A stretch of DNA of 64,000 bases from an uncultured Bacteroidales bacterium (GTDB lineage Bacteria > Bacteroidota > Bacteroidia > Bacteroidales > FEN-979), in assembly GCA_903959905.1 (NCBI GenBank), contig CAJBYO010000017.1:1-64000 (forward strand), written 5' to 3'. Position numbers and translations under genes: made by a program. The notes beneath the pieces are model-generated. The model was not told the origin of the DNA and did no database searches. It saw only the letters and a program-made list of their open reading frames with translations. How positions within the stretch are numbered: the stretch's first letter is position 1; every line of letters starts with the position of its first letter. Shown here piece after piece: positions 1-8,731 of this stretch.

Positions 1-98
1 ACCCGTCACCCGTCACCCGTCACCCGTCACCCGTCACCCGTCACCCGTCACCCGTCACCCGTCACCCGTCACCCGTCACGCGTCACCCGTCACCCGTC
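1..98. repeat. Heptamer tandem array (ACCCGTC)14
   Basis: Fourteen consecutive 7-bp units ACCCGTC, of which one (78-84) is ACGCGTC. The array is already running at base 1, so it extends beyond the left edge of the window. It begins 2 bases after the dnaX stop codon. Read in the dnaX direction the unit is GGGTGAC, giving regularly spaced GGG runs with 4-base spacers, which fits the sequence rule for G-quadruplexes. The same family recurs at 43471 and 52468. Confidence 0.97.
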
Positions 99-100
99 AC

Positions 101-1945
101 CTAATACTCTATCTCCAGATCCAACTCCTCCCTCAAATTCCTCAGCACGGGATTTTTTCCTGCCATCAGCTCAAATTTCTCCTTGTCGGTGTAGGGTTTC
201 AGGGTTTTGTGTGTCTCAGCAATCGTGGTGCGGAGTTGAATCCTGTAGTTTTTCAGGTTTGCCCGGAGGAATTCCATCATCTCGGTTTTCCGGAGGGTGA
301 GATCATCTTCCTGGACTTTGTTGTCGAGGATGAATCCGATATTCCAGTCATCCTGCATCGTTGGACGTGAAGTTTTCAGGGTAGCATAAAGATGGGGGGA
401 CTCACTTTTCAGTTTTTCGGCATACTCGTCCCAGTAAAGGGCCAGTTCAGCCTGGGTGAAGGGAGTGGCAATGGCTTCACGGGCCTGCTCTTCATCCGGT
501 GTCAGGATTTCATCGCCCGCTTTCTGGATAGGTTTCCTGATAGAGGTTGCACTGGTGAAATCATTTTTAATGTCACGCATTCTAACAGTTTCAGCCGGCT
601 TTTTCAGCATCGGTTCAGCAGCAGGTTCTACCGCATGTACTTGCCCTGTTTCCACTGCCTCAGGGGTGGATGACGGTTGGGGCGAGGAAACTGCCTGTGT
701 GGGCTGTTGCGTCGCTAACCCGGTTGCAACAGGTGCAGCAACAGGGATAACCGGAGCGGCAGGTGCCACAGGTGGAACAGGGGCAACGGGAACGGGGCGT
801 ACCGGAGAAGGAATGGGAGCAACCGGCTGTGGCGCCTGGGCGGCATCAAGCCGCATCATGGGGGCACACATTTGCAGCAGTGAAAGCTCAAGATGCAGCC
901 GCTTGTTGTTGCTGGTCTTGTAATTCAGGTCGCAGCGGTTGTTGATGTCAAGCAGTTTCAGCAGTTGGGCCACGGGGGTCCGTGCCGACTGTTCTGTATA
1001 CTGGTTCCGGATGGAAGGCGCTGTTTCAAGCAGCTTCGCGGTGGCTGCATCTTTACATACAAGCAGGTTTCGCAGATGTTCACCAAACCCGATCAGAAAG
1101 TGCTGGCCTTCAAACCCTTTTGAGATGATATCATTGATAGTAAGCAGAGTGCCTGATGTGTCGCCCTGGAGAATATAGTCCGTGATTTTGAAAAAATATT
1201 CATAATCCAGCACATTCAGGTTTTCAAGGACAGTTTCGTATGTCAGCTTATTCCCGGCGAAACTGACAAGCTGGTCAAAAATGGAGAGGGCATCACGCAT
1301 CGCGCCATCTGCTTTTTGTGCAATGATATGCAGCGCGTTGTCATCGGCCGAAATATGCTCCTTGTCGGCCACGTGGAGGAGATGGCGTGCAATGTCGTCG
1401 ACGGTGATGCGTTTGAAATCAAATATCTGGCACCTTGAAAGAATGGTGGGAAGAATCTTGTGTTTTTCAGTAGTAGCCAGGATGAATTTTGCATAGGCAG
1501 GCGGTTCTTCCAGCGTTTTAAGGAACGCATTGAACGCAGATGCCGACAGCATGTGAACTTCGTCGATGATATACACTTTATACAGTCCCATCTGGGGTGG
1601 GATTCTTACCTGGTCAACCAGGTTGCGGATATCGTCGACCGAATTGTTTGAGGCGCCGTCGAGTTCATAAATGTTGAAAGAGGCATTCTCATTGAATGAA
1701 ACGCAGGAATCACACTGATCGCACGCCTCCATGCTGGCAGAGAGGTTGTTGCAGTTTATTGTTTTGGCCAGGATACGCGCACAGGTGGTTTTGCCAACTC
1801 CCCTGGGTCCGCAGAAAAGGAATGCCTGCGCAAGCTGGTGGTTTTTAATCGCATTTTTCAGGGTGTTGGTGATTGAATTCTGCCCCACCACCGTATCAAA
1901 TGTCTGTGGACGGTATTTCCTTGCCGATACAATAAAATTCTCCAT
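101..1945 (-). CDS. dnaX: DNA polymerase III subunit gamma/tau
   Basis: ATPase core of the clamp loader that places the sliding clamp on DNA and ties the replicative polymerases together. The N-terminal AAA+ module is clear: Walker A GPRGVGKT at residues 46-53, zinc-binding cysteines at about 65, 75, 78 and 81, Walker B IIDEVH at 126-131, sensor ATTE at 157-160 and the SRC arginine finger at 170-172. Residues about 370-450 form a Pro/Ala/Val-rich linker, followed by a tau-like C-terminal domain. At 614 residues it is a full-length tau-type protein. A TACTTTTG box lies upstream on the minus strand. The stop codon abuts a heptamer array. I saw no internal frameshift signal for a short gamma form, though that was not tested. 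Confidence 0.97.
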   Translation of the reverse strand: MENFIVSARKYRPQTFDTVVGQNSITNTLKNAIKNHQLAQAFLFCGPRGVGKTTCARILAKTINCNNLSASMEACDQCDSCVSFNENASFNIYELDGASNNSVDDIRNLVDQVRIPPQMGLYKVYIIDEVHMLSASAFNAFLKTLEEPPAYAKFILATTEKHKILPTILSRCQIFDFKRITVDDIARHLLHVADKEHISADDNALHIIAQKADGAMRDALSIFDQLVSFAGNKLTYETVLENLNVLDYEYFFKITDYILQGDTSGTLLTINDIISKGFEGQHFLIGFGEHLRNLLVCKDAATAKLLETAPSIRNQYTEQSARTPVAQLLKLLDINNRCDLNYKTSNNKRLHLELSLLQMCAPMMRLDAAQAPQPVAPIPSPVRPVPVAPVPPVAPAAPVIPVAAPVATGLATQQPTQAVSSPQPSSTPEAVETGQVHAVEPAAEPMLKKPAETVRMRDIKNDFTSATSIRKPIQKAGDEILTPDEEQAREAIATPFTQAELALYWDEYAEKLKSESPHLYATLKTSRPTMQDDWNIGFILDNKVQEDDLTLRKTEMMEFLRANLKNYRIQLRTTIAETHKTLKPYTDKEKFELMAGKNPVLRNLREELDLEIEY

Positions 1946-1977
1946 TTAGCTGTCCCTTTCAATTCTTAATAATCATT

Positions 1978-1985
1978 CAAAAGTA
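1978..1985 (-). promoter_or_regulatory. Promoter -7 box of dnaX
   Basis: Minus strand reads TACTTTTG, a match to the Bacteroidota housekeeping -7 consensus TAnnTTTG, 32 bases before the dnaX ATG. No convincing TTTG -33 box was found at the expected spacing. Confidence 0.5.
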
Positions 1986-2038
1986 CGAAAGTTTTTGTTT
2001 TTTTTGCGTAATTTGGCTGCAATTAACAACCCTGAACT

Positions 2039-3346
2039 ATGTTGCTCATCCTTGCTGCCTCTGTTCCGAACAGGCTAAAATACATAGCCGGGCTGATGGT
2101 GAGCGACATGCTCGGACTGGAAGTGGGTTTTACCACTTCACCGGAGGAATTCAGCAGTCATGACGGTCCAAAACTCGCGTATGGACATGAACCGGCCGGC
2201 AATGGCGTTTTTATTCATGCTTCCGGACTTCTCTTTGAAACGGCCGTTTCACCGTACCGGGTATATCCGGTTCTGATTGACGGGGAAACGGTCCTTTTTG
2301 AATCGGAACATCCATCGTCCGAGCTCCGCTTTGACCCTTTTGCCGCAGGCTTTTACATGGCTACAAGGTACGAGGAGTATCAAACGCACAAAAAAGACAA
2401 ATTCGGACGCTTTCCGGTTGCTGAAAGCATCGCCTGGCAGGGGAAGTTTCTTGATGTTCCGATTGTGCATCACTGGGCTGCGAAGCTCGGGGAACTGCTG
2501 GTTAAGAGATTTCCCGGATTGAAATTGAATCAACGGGTATATAATTATGTTCCCACCATCGATATTGACCATGCCTGGTGCTACCTTGGAAGGAACTTCA
2601 CCCGCACCCTGGGCGGTTTTGGAAGGTCGCTCGTGAACGGTCATTTCAGGGAAGTTGGAAACAGGTTCAGGGTACTTTCCGGCATGGCTTCCGATCCTTA
2701 TGATAATTACGATTTTATCAGGAAGGTGCATGAACCTTATGACAGTCACCCGCTTTTCTTTGTCCTTTTTGCCGATTACGGAGGCAACGACAACAATGTC
2801 AGCGTGGACGGAAGAAATTTTCTGAAACTGCTTCACGACCTGGACGTTCATCAAACAGTTGGGATACACCCGTCTCTCTCGTCCAACAAATACCTCTTTA
2901 AACTGGAAGATGAATATGACGGCCTTTGCGAGGCCCTCGACCGCGATGTCACCCTCAGCCGGCAGCATTTTCTTAAATTCTCGATGCCCCGAACCTACAG
3001 GACGCTGATCCAACTGGGGATTACACACGATTATTCCATGGGATATGCGTCCAACCCGGGATTCCGGGCAGGGTTGGCCATTCCCTTCCGTTTTTATGAC
3101 CTGGTGCGGGATGAGATCACTCCCCTGGTTATTCACCCTGTTACACTGATGGATGTAACGATGAAGGATTATCTTCGTCTAAGTACCGAAAAAAGCCTTG
3201 AAGAGATCAGCAAAATGATTCAGACCATTCGTTCGGTAAACGGTGAATTTGTAAGTATCTGGCACAACGAAAGCCTTGGCGACACAGGCCGCTGGGCCGG
3301 ATGGAGGGCTGTTTATGAACAGATGGTTAAAATGGCCTCATCCTGA
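2039..3346 (+). CDS. Polysaccharide deacetylase family protein (DUF7033-type)
   Basis: A 435-residue protein of a Bacteroidota family that joins an N-terminal DUF7033-like domain to a degenerate NodB/CE4 polysaccharide deacetylase fold. Visible landmarks are TIDIDHAW at residues 173-180, in the place of the metal-binding Asp-Asp motif of CE4 enzymes, GIHPS at about 281-285, and a tract with RTYRTL and GITHDYSMGY at about 325-343. No signal peptide is evident, so it probably acts in the cytoplasm or needs a partner. It lies 9 bases upstream of a FemAB/GNAT-like gene, a pairing that suggests modification of a cell-surface glycan or of peptidoglycan. The substrate cannot be read from the sequence, and catalytic competence is not proven. 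Confidence 0.75.
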   Translation: MLLILAASVPNRLKYIAGLMVSDMLGLEVGFTTSPEEFSSHDGPKLAYGHEPAGNGVFIHASGLLFETAVSPYRVYPVLIDGETVLFESEHPSSELRFDPFAAGFYMATRYEEYQTHKKDKFGRFPVAESIAWQGKFLDVPIVHHWAAKLGELLVKRFPGLKLNQRVYNYVPTIDIDHAWCYLGRNFTRTLGGFGRSLVNGHFREVGNRFRVLSGMASDPYDNYDFIRKVHEPYDSHPLFFVLFADYGGNDNNVSVDGRNFLKLLHDLDVHQTVGIHPSLSSNKYLFKLEDEYDGLCEALDRDVTLSRQHFLKFSMPRTYRTLIQLGITHDYSMGYASNPGFRAGLAIPFRFYDLVRDEITPLVIHPVTLMDVTMKDYLRLSTEKSLEEISKMIQTIRSVNGEFVSIWHNESLGDTGRWAGWRAVYEQMVKMASS

Positions 3347-3355
3347 TTTTTAACC

Positions 3356-4291
3356 ATGATAATATACCTCCGACACCAGGAAATTGATAAAGTCCGCTGG
3401 GACAGTTGCATTGCCAGCTCTGTAAACCGGCGGGTTTATGCTTTCTCGTGGTACCTTGACTTGTCAAGCCCGGGATGGGATGCCCTGTTGGAGGACGACT
3501 ATTCATGTGTCTTTCCGCTTACACATAAATGCAAGTGGGGGATAAGCTATCTCGCACAGCCATTTTTTTCCCAGCAGCTGGGCATTTTTTCTGCGATGGA
3601 CGTTTCAGCCGACAGGGTTTCAGAATTTATCCGGGCGATTCCGGCCAGATTCAGGTATGCTGAGATCCAGCTAAACGCCATGAATTCGGTTGCCCCCGGT
3701 AACGGTGAAATTGTAAAACGTTCAAATTATGAACTTTACCTGGGAGCGGAGTATGCGCAAATCGCAGGGAGTTATTCGCAGAATACACGACGGAATATCC
3801 GGAAAGCAAAGGAATCTGGTGTTACCATTGACCTATCCTGCACTGCAGAGAACCTTGTTCATGTGTTTCGTGAAAATTTCGGCCGCAAGGAGGGGAAACT
3901 TGCTGATGCCAATTATTGCACAATAACAAGCATCATCAATCATGGCCTTGCGAACAAGATGGGATATATACTTGCTGCAGGTTCAGGGCACAGCAAACAC
4001 GATGCCTGTGCTTTCTTCATGACTGACCGGCAAAGGGTATACTTCCTTTTTGCAGCTTCTACCCCTGAAGCCCGCAACAACGGCGCAATGTTTTTCCTCA
4101 TTGACCATTTCATTGCCCATCATGCGGGGAAAGGGTTGACCGTCGACTTTGAAGGCGGAAACGACCCGAACCTCGGAAGATTTTATGGCAGTTTCGGAGC
4201 CAGTGAAACAACCTACCCGCTTTTAAAGCTGAACCGGCTTTCGAAAGTGGCAAACGCCGGCCTTTATTTTTTTCATAAACTCAGGAAATAG
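3356..4291 (+). CDS. FemAB/GNAT-like acyltransferase
   Basis: A 311-residue protein resembling the GNAT/FemAB superfamily, which transfers acyl or aminoacyl groups. The stretch YSQNTRRNIRKAKESG at about residues 138-153 matches the 'R-x-x-I-R-K-A' signature of FemAB-type proteins, and the second half (AGKGLTVDFEGGNDPNLGRF, then YGSFGA) is the typical C-terminal acetyltransferase core. It follows the deacetylase-like gene after a 9-base gap and is probably cotranscribed. A role in cell-wall or surface glycan modification is inferred from this neighbour. The acyl donor and acceptor are unknown. Confidence 0.65.
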   Translation: MIIYLRHQEIDKVRWDSCIASSVNRRVYAFSWYLDLSSPGWDALLEDDYSCVFPLTHKCKWGISYLAQPFFSQQLGIFSAMDVSADRVSEFIRAIPARFRYAEIQLNAMNSVAPGNGEIVKRSNYELYLGAEYAQIAGSYSQNTRRNIRKAKESGVTIDLSCTAENLVHVFRENFGRKEGKLADANYCTITSIINHGLANKMGYILAAGSGHSKHDACAFFMTDRQRVYFLFAASTPEARNNGAMFFLIDHFIAHHAGKGLTVDFEGGNDPNLGRFYGSFGASETTYPLLKLNRLSKVANAGLYFFHKLRK

Positions 4292-4302
4292 AGAAATTTG
4301 GG

Positions 4303-4310
4303 TATTTTTG
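4303..4310 (+). promoter_or_regulatory. Promoter -7 box of upp
   Basis: TATTTTTG matches TAnnTTTG and lies 24 bases upstream of the upp ATG, just after the previous stop codon. This suggests upp has its own start site. No clear -33 box. Confidence 0.45.
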
Positions 4311-4334
4311 TGCATATAACTAAAAAATAAGGTC

Positions 4335-4985
4335 ATGGTTACTGTTCTGTCGTCAGGCAATTCAATCCTGAATCAATTTATTGCTGAGCTGAGAGATGTG
4401 GATGTTCAGAAAGACAGTCTCAGGTTCCGGAGGAATCTTGAGCGTCTGGGTGAAATTTTCGCTTATGAGATCAGCAGAAAACTGGTGTATGAAACCAGGG
4501 AAGTGGTGACCCCGCTGGGGATTGCCAACGTTCCGATGCTGGTTGAATACCCGGTGCTTGCAACGATCCTGAGGGCAGGACTTCCGTTTCACCAGGGGTT
4601 TCTGAATTACTTTGACAAGTCTGAAAACGCATTCATCTCCGCTTTCAGGCGTCATCACAAAGACGGGTCGTTCTCCATCAACCTGGAATATGCATCTGTG
4701 ACGGAGATTGAAAACAAGGTCGTCATTCTGTGCGACACCATGCTCGCATCCGGCTCATCCATGGTATTGGCCTACAAGGAGCTGATTTCCCACGGAAAGC
4801 CAAAACACACCCACATTGTTGCCGCGGTAACCAATGTGGAAGGGCTTGAATACGTAAAGAAAAACATATCAAAAGATGAAATCACCATTTGGGTCGGGGC
4901 AATTGATGACGAAATGACCGCCCAGTCATACATCGTTCCGGGATTGGGAGATGCAGGCGACCTGGCCTACGGTAAAAAACACTGA
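4335..4985 (+). CDS. upp: Uracil phosphoribosyltransferase
   Basis: Pyrimidine salvage enzyme that converts uracil and PRPP to UMP in the cytoplasm. The 216-residue length is normal for UPRTase. Diagnostic segments are RAGLPF at residues 80-85, the PRPP-binding loop [11 protein letters not shown] at 132-142, and the uracil-binding tail PGLGDAGD at 202-209. It is preceded by its own TATTTTTG box and followed after 8 bases by a MacB-like permease, with no obvious functional link. Confidence 0.95.
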   Translation: MVTVLSSGNSILNQFIAELRDVDVQKDSLRFRRNLERLGEIFAYEISRKLVYETREVVTPLGIANVPMLVEYPVLATILRAGLPFHQGFLNYFDKSENAFISAFRRHHKDGSFSINLEYASVTEIENKVVILCDTMLASGSSMVLAYKELISHGKPKHTHIVAAVTNVEGLEYVKKNISKDEITIWVGAIDDEMTAQSYIVPGLGDAGDLAYGKKH

Positions 4986-4993
4986 CCATAACT

Positions 4994-6238
4994 ATGAAAA
5001 ACACACTGGTTCTTGAAAATATCAACATTTCTCTGGTTTCTATCAGGAGCCATCTTTTACGAACAGTCCTGACGATACTTATCATCTCCTTCGGGATCAT
5101 GGCACTCGTCGGGATTCTCACTGCCACAGATTCAATCAAATACTTCCTTACCCAGAACTTTTCCATGATGGGTGCCAACACCCTGACTATCCGCAACCGC
5201 TCCATGAATCTTCATATGGGCGGTAACGATCACAAGGAAAAGAGGTATGAGCCGATCTCTTTTAACCAGGCCCAGGAATTTAAGGACAGGTTTGAGTTCC
5301 CTGCATACACATCTGTTTTTACCCGGGCAACCGGTATTGCCACCCTGAAGTACGGTACCCGCAAAACAAATCCGAATGTTGGTGTAATGGGAACCGATGA
5401 AAATTATCTCATCACTTCCGGCGACGAAGTTGAATCCGGCAGGAATTTTACAGCCAATGAGGTATATTACGGTTTCTCCTCGGTTATCCTTGGGGCCGAC
5501 CTGGTTAAGGACCTCTTTAAAAACAAAGAGGACCCTTTGGGAAAGATCGTAACCATCGGCCCCGGGAAATTCAAAGTGGTGGGTGTGCTCAAATCAAAGG
5601 GTTCCAGCATGGGTTTCAGCGGCGACCGCACCTGTTTTATTCCCGTCACGAACGTCCGTACAAATTTTCCAAGGCCAAACATGAGTTTTAATATCAATGT
5701 GATGGCCAGGCGTCCTGAACTGGTTGATGCAGCAACTGGGGAGGCAACTGCCTTGCTGCGGAGTCTCCGCAAGGTGCCGGTTGGGGTGGAAGATACCTTT
5801 GAGATCACCAAAAGTGACAACATTGCCAAAATGCTGATTGAAAACATCAAGTATGTTACCTGGGCTGCTACCATTATCGGGGCCATCACCCTGCTCGGAG
5901 CAGCGATCGGCCTGATGAACATCATGCTTGTCTCTGTCACCGAACGTACACGGGAGATCGGGATACGCAAAGCCATCGGCGCCACCAAGCGTGTGATCCG
6001 AAACCAGTTCCTGGTTGAGTCAATCGTTATCGGACAATTGGGTGGGCTTCTGGGCATCATCCTGGGCATCCTGGTGGGGAATTTAATGTCCCTGGTGATC
6101 GGGAGCGCCTTTATTGTTCCATGGTTATGGATCGCTGTAGGTGTTGTCCTCTGCTTTGGTGTGGCACTGGTGAGCGGGATCATCCCGGCCAGGAAAGCGG
6201 CCAACCTCGACCCGATTGAATCACTCCGTTACGAATAA
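4994..6238 (+). CDS. ABC transporter permease, MacB/FtsX type
   Basis: A 414-residue inner-membrane protein with the MacB layout: transmembrane segment at about residues 21-45, a large periplasmic MacB_PCD domain (about 46-285), then three C-terminal helices with the FtsX signature [15 protein letters not shown] at about 318-332. Such permeases work as dimers with a separate ATPase and move lipoproteins, antibiotics or peptides through mechanotransmission. No ATPase gene is adjacent, so the partner must be encoded elsewhere. The substrate is unknown. It lies 8 bases after upp and 8 bases before the helicase gene. Confidence 0.88.
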   Translation: MKNTLVLENINISLVSIRSHLLRTVLTILIISFGIMALVGILTATDSIKYFLTQNFSMMGANTLTIRNRSMNLHMGGNDHKEKRYEPISFNQAQEFKDRFEFPAYTSVFTRATGIATLKYGTRKTNPNVGVMGTDENYLITSGDEVESGRNFTANEVYYGFSSVILGADLVKDLFKNKEDPLGKIVTIGPGKFKVVGVLKSKGSSMGFSGDRTCFIPVTNVRTNFPRPNMSFNINVMARRPELVDAATGEATALLRSLRKVPVGVEDTFEITKSDNIAKMLIENIKYVTWAATIIGAITLLGAAIGLMNIMLVSVTERTREIGIRKAIGATKRVIRNQFLVESIVIGQLGGLLGIILGILVGNLMSLVIGSAFIVPWLWIAVGVVLCFGVALVSGIIPARKAANLDPIESLRYE

Positions 6239-6246
6239 CGCCAGCC

Positions 6247-7677
6247 ATGGATATGTCGGGGGTGATTGGCATGCTTCACAAAGAATTTCCGTATGAGCCC
6301 ACACCCGGGCAGGATAAATTGCTCGGGGAGCTGGCGGTGTTTCTTACCATTTCCTGGCGGCAGCAGAATGCCTTGTTCATCCTGAAAGGTTATGCAGGCA
6401 CCGGTAAAACAACAGTTGTAAAAGCCTTGGTTGATGTGCTTCCCAAAATCGGAAAGAAAACAGCTCTGCTGGCACCTACCGGTCGTGCTGCCAAAGTGCT
6501 TACAAATTATACCGGGAAGCAGGCCGACACCATACACCGCAAAATTTATTTCGCGCGGACCAACAAGGATGGCCTGATCGATCTTAAACTCCAGGTGAAT
6601 TACCACAAACACACCTTATTTATCGTGGATGAAGCATCCATGATCCAGCATACCATGGGATCCGACGGTGCATTGTTCACCGGACGGAACCTGCTCGATG
6701 ACCTGTTTAAGTATGTATACAGCGGCGAGAACTGCCGGATGCTGTTTATCGGGGATGCTGCGCAGCTGCCGCCGGTCGGACTAGATCACAGCCCGGCATT
6801 GGATCATGAATTCCTTCAACGCGGATATCATCTCAACATCGATGCCTGTGAAATAACTGATGTGGTGCGGCAGGCCAGGGAATCGGGGATTCTTGTTAAT
6901 GCAACCCTTGTCCGCAACCAGGTTCAGGAGAAAAAAGTGGTGTTCCCCATGTTTCACATCGGCCAATTCAGGGATATTGTCCGGCTGAGCGGCCAGGATC
7001 TTGAAGAGGCGCTTACGCATGCCTATTCCGGAGCGCAGAAAGAGAACAATGTGGTGATCTGCCGGTCGAACAAACGGGCCAATATCTACAACAGGGAAAT
7101 CAGGCACCGGATACTTTTCCTGGAGGAAGAGATCTCAACGGGCGATTTCCTGATGGTGGTGAAGAATAACTATTACTGGCTCCCGGTTGAGTCCACCGCC
7201 GGGTTCGTTGCCAATGGTGATATTGTTGAACTGACGCGGATACGCAACATAGAAGAGATGTACGGATTCAGGTTTGCGGATGTCACCATCCGGTTTCTTG
7301 ACTACCCTGAGGAGAAAGACCTGGATGTCAAGATCATCCTTGATACGCTGATGTCAGAATCACCTGCGCTGTCACAACCGGAAAACAACCGCCTGTTCCA
7401 GTCTGTCATGGCCGATTTTGAAGATATCCCGTCGCGGCGCGAGCGGCTCGAAAAAGTGAAGGCAAATCCCTATTTCAATGCACTGCAGGTGAAGTTCGCC
7501 TATGCCCTCACCTGTCACAAAACCCAGGGAGGCCAGTGGGACAATGTTTTTATCGACCAGGGATATCTCACCGATAAAATGCTCAACCCTGAATTTACCC
7601 GCTGGCTATATACGGCTGTAACGCGGGCGACGAAGAAATTGTACCTGGTGAATTTTGAGGACAGATTTTTCAAATGA
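6247..7677 (+). CDS. RecD-like ATP-dependent DNA helicase
   Basis: A 476-residue superfamily 1 helicase. Walker A GYAGTGKTT is at residues 48-56, Walker B FIVDEASM at 125-132, GDAAQLPPVG follows at about 175-184, and a UvrD_C_2 block (YALTCHKTQGGQWDNV) sits at about 420-435 before the motif VI region TRATKKLY. This is the compact Bacteroidota 'AAA family ATPase/RecD-like' type without the RecBCD N-terminal domain. It probably acts in repair or replication restart; the exact role is unknown. It is the last gene of a plus-strand run and is followed by a 19-bp perfect hairpin. Confidence 0.85.
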   Translation: MDMSGVIGMLHKEFPYEPTPGQDKLLGELAVFLTISWRQQNALFILKGYAGTGKTTVVKALVDVLPKIGKKTALLAPTGRAAKVLTNYTGKQADTIHRKIYFARTNKDGLIDLKLQVNYHKHTLFIVDEASMIQHTMGSDGALFTGRNLLDDLFKYVYSGENCRMLFIGDAAQLPPVGLDHSPALDHEFLQRGYHLNIDACEITDVVRQARESGILVNATLVRNQVQEKKVVFPMFHIGQFRDIVRLSGQDLEEALTHAYSGAQKENNVVICRSNKRANIYNREIRHRILFLEEEISTGDFLMVVKNNYYWLPVESTAGFVANGDIVELTRIRNIEEMYGFRFADVTIRFLDYPEEKDLDVKIILDTLMSESPALSQPENNRLFQSVMADFEDIPSRRERLEKVKANPYFNALQVKFAYALTCHKTQGGQWDNVFIDQGYLTDKMLNPEFTRWLYTAVTRATKKLYLVNFEDRFFK

Positions 7678-7684
7678 CAAAATA

Positions 7685-7730
7685 CAAATGACGAATGACA
7701 AGTATTGCTTCACTTGTCATTCGTCATTTG
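7685..7730. terminator. Long perfect hairpin between convergent genes
   Basis: Two perfectly complementary 19-bp arms (7685-7703 and 7712-7730, CAAATGACGAATGACAAGT) enclose an 8-base loop. It sits 8 bases after the helicase stop and 23 bases before the end of the convergent minus-strand gene, so it could end transcription from both sides. It lacks a U-tract and a GC-rich stem, so it is not a classical intrinsic terminator. It is also a member of the short-period intergenic repeats seen elsewhere. Confidence 0.6.
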
Positions 7731-7753
7731 TAACTTGTCACTTCTCTATCTTT

Positions 7754-8653
7754 TTACCAGCCCAACAAAGTAATCCCCACCGTGAACGGATACAACTCCG
7801 GTCCCTGGTTCTTCTGGAACATCTGGGTAAGCGAATAGGTTCCGAACAGGTTCAGGTGTGACCAGCCGATGCGGAATGCGGCATCCAGTTTGAACGGGCT
7901 CAGGTGATATGCACCACGGTCACGCACATCATGGTGCTCAACACTGTAAGTGGCGATCTTGTTGCCTTTGCTGTCAACCAGGTAGTATGATCCGTCTTTA
8001 TCATCATAAACCTGCTTGGTGTATGAACCGATGCGCAAACCAGCAATAACGCCAACTGTTACGTGGAAACTGCTCAGCCTGCGGTAAGGGTTTGTCTGGT
8101 ATTCAAAAAAGAGTGGCAGATTAAGCGTGGAAACCACCAGTTTGTTGACTTTAAGATCTACCGGGTTGCCATTCGCATCCTGAACTTTATACGCTGTCAG
8201 GCTCGCTGAATCCTTGATCAGGATGTAATCATCGGTGAAGTAGTAGTTGCTGATCTGGAAACCGAGACCGGTGGTGAACCCGAGTTTATTCTTCACCAGG
8301 TTGAGATTCAGCTCAAACGGGTTGATGTTCACCGTAAGTGAACGCGCTGTGTTCAGGTTCATGTATGGGTACCCTGGATTGAAGTTCATATTGAAATCAG
8401 GAGTAACATAACCGCCGATTCCAAGGTCGATACCTGCCCAATGTCCGTTGAATTTGTTCTTGTTTTTGCAGAATGGGAAATCCTCCATGTTGAAATCTTC
8501 CATGGCACAGGAGAAATCGTGCATCTGAGTGCTGTCGCCCTTGCTCCAGCCATGTTTGTGGAACGGACATTTCTTATTGTGCTGGGCATTGGTATTCAAG
8601 GACAAAAGCAGAAGGAGTGAAAATAAAGCAGTTACTTTCAATATGGTTTTCAT
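7754..8653 (-). CDS. Secreted outer-membrane beta-barrel protein, uncharacterised
   Basis: A 299-residue protein with a clear signal peptide (MKTILKVTALFSLLLLLSLNTNAQ). The rest is rich in aromatic-alternating stretches such as LNLNLVKNKLGFTTGLGFQISNYYF and ends with a short hydrophobic strand (FTVGITLLGW), the pattern of an eight- to ten-stranded outer-membrane barrel of the PorT/OmpW-like kind. The first part after the signal is His/Cys/Asp-rich (HNKKCPFHKHGW and similar), which could bind metal; this is only a suggestion. It lies 78 bases downstream of lepA on the same strand. I do not recognise a specific family. Confidence 0.65.
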   Translation of the reverse strand: MKTILKVTALFSLLLLLSLNTNAQHNKKCPFHKHGWSKGDSTQMHDFSCAMEDFNMEDFPFCKNKNKFNGHWAGIDLGIGGYVTPDFNMNFNPGYPYMNLNTARSLTVNINPFELNLNLVKNKLGFTTGLGFQISNYYFTDDYILIKDSASLTAYKVQDANGNPVDLKVNKLVVSTLNLPLFFEYQTNPYRRLSSFHVTVGVIAGLRIGSYTKQVYDDKDGSYYLVDSKGNKIATYSVEHHDVRDRGAYHLSPFKLDAAFRIGWSHLNLFGTYSLTQMFQKNQGPELYPFTVGITLLGW

Positions 8654-8731
8654 AAAGAGTTTGGGTTTAGGTTATAAAATTTGGCAATAGGACGAAGCGA
8701 AACAGTAAATGTTACAGACTTGGAAAATATA

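Noticed and set aside
2249..3136. 295-codon minus-strand frame
   Set aside because: Entirely antisense to the deacetylase-like gene, which has recognisable motifs and operon context.
5467..6204. 245-codon minus-strand frame
   Set aside because: Antisense shadow of the MacB-like permease, with low-complexity composition.
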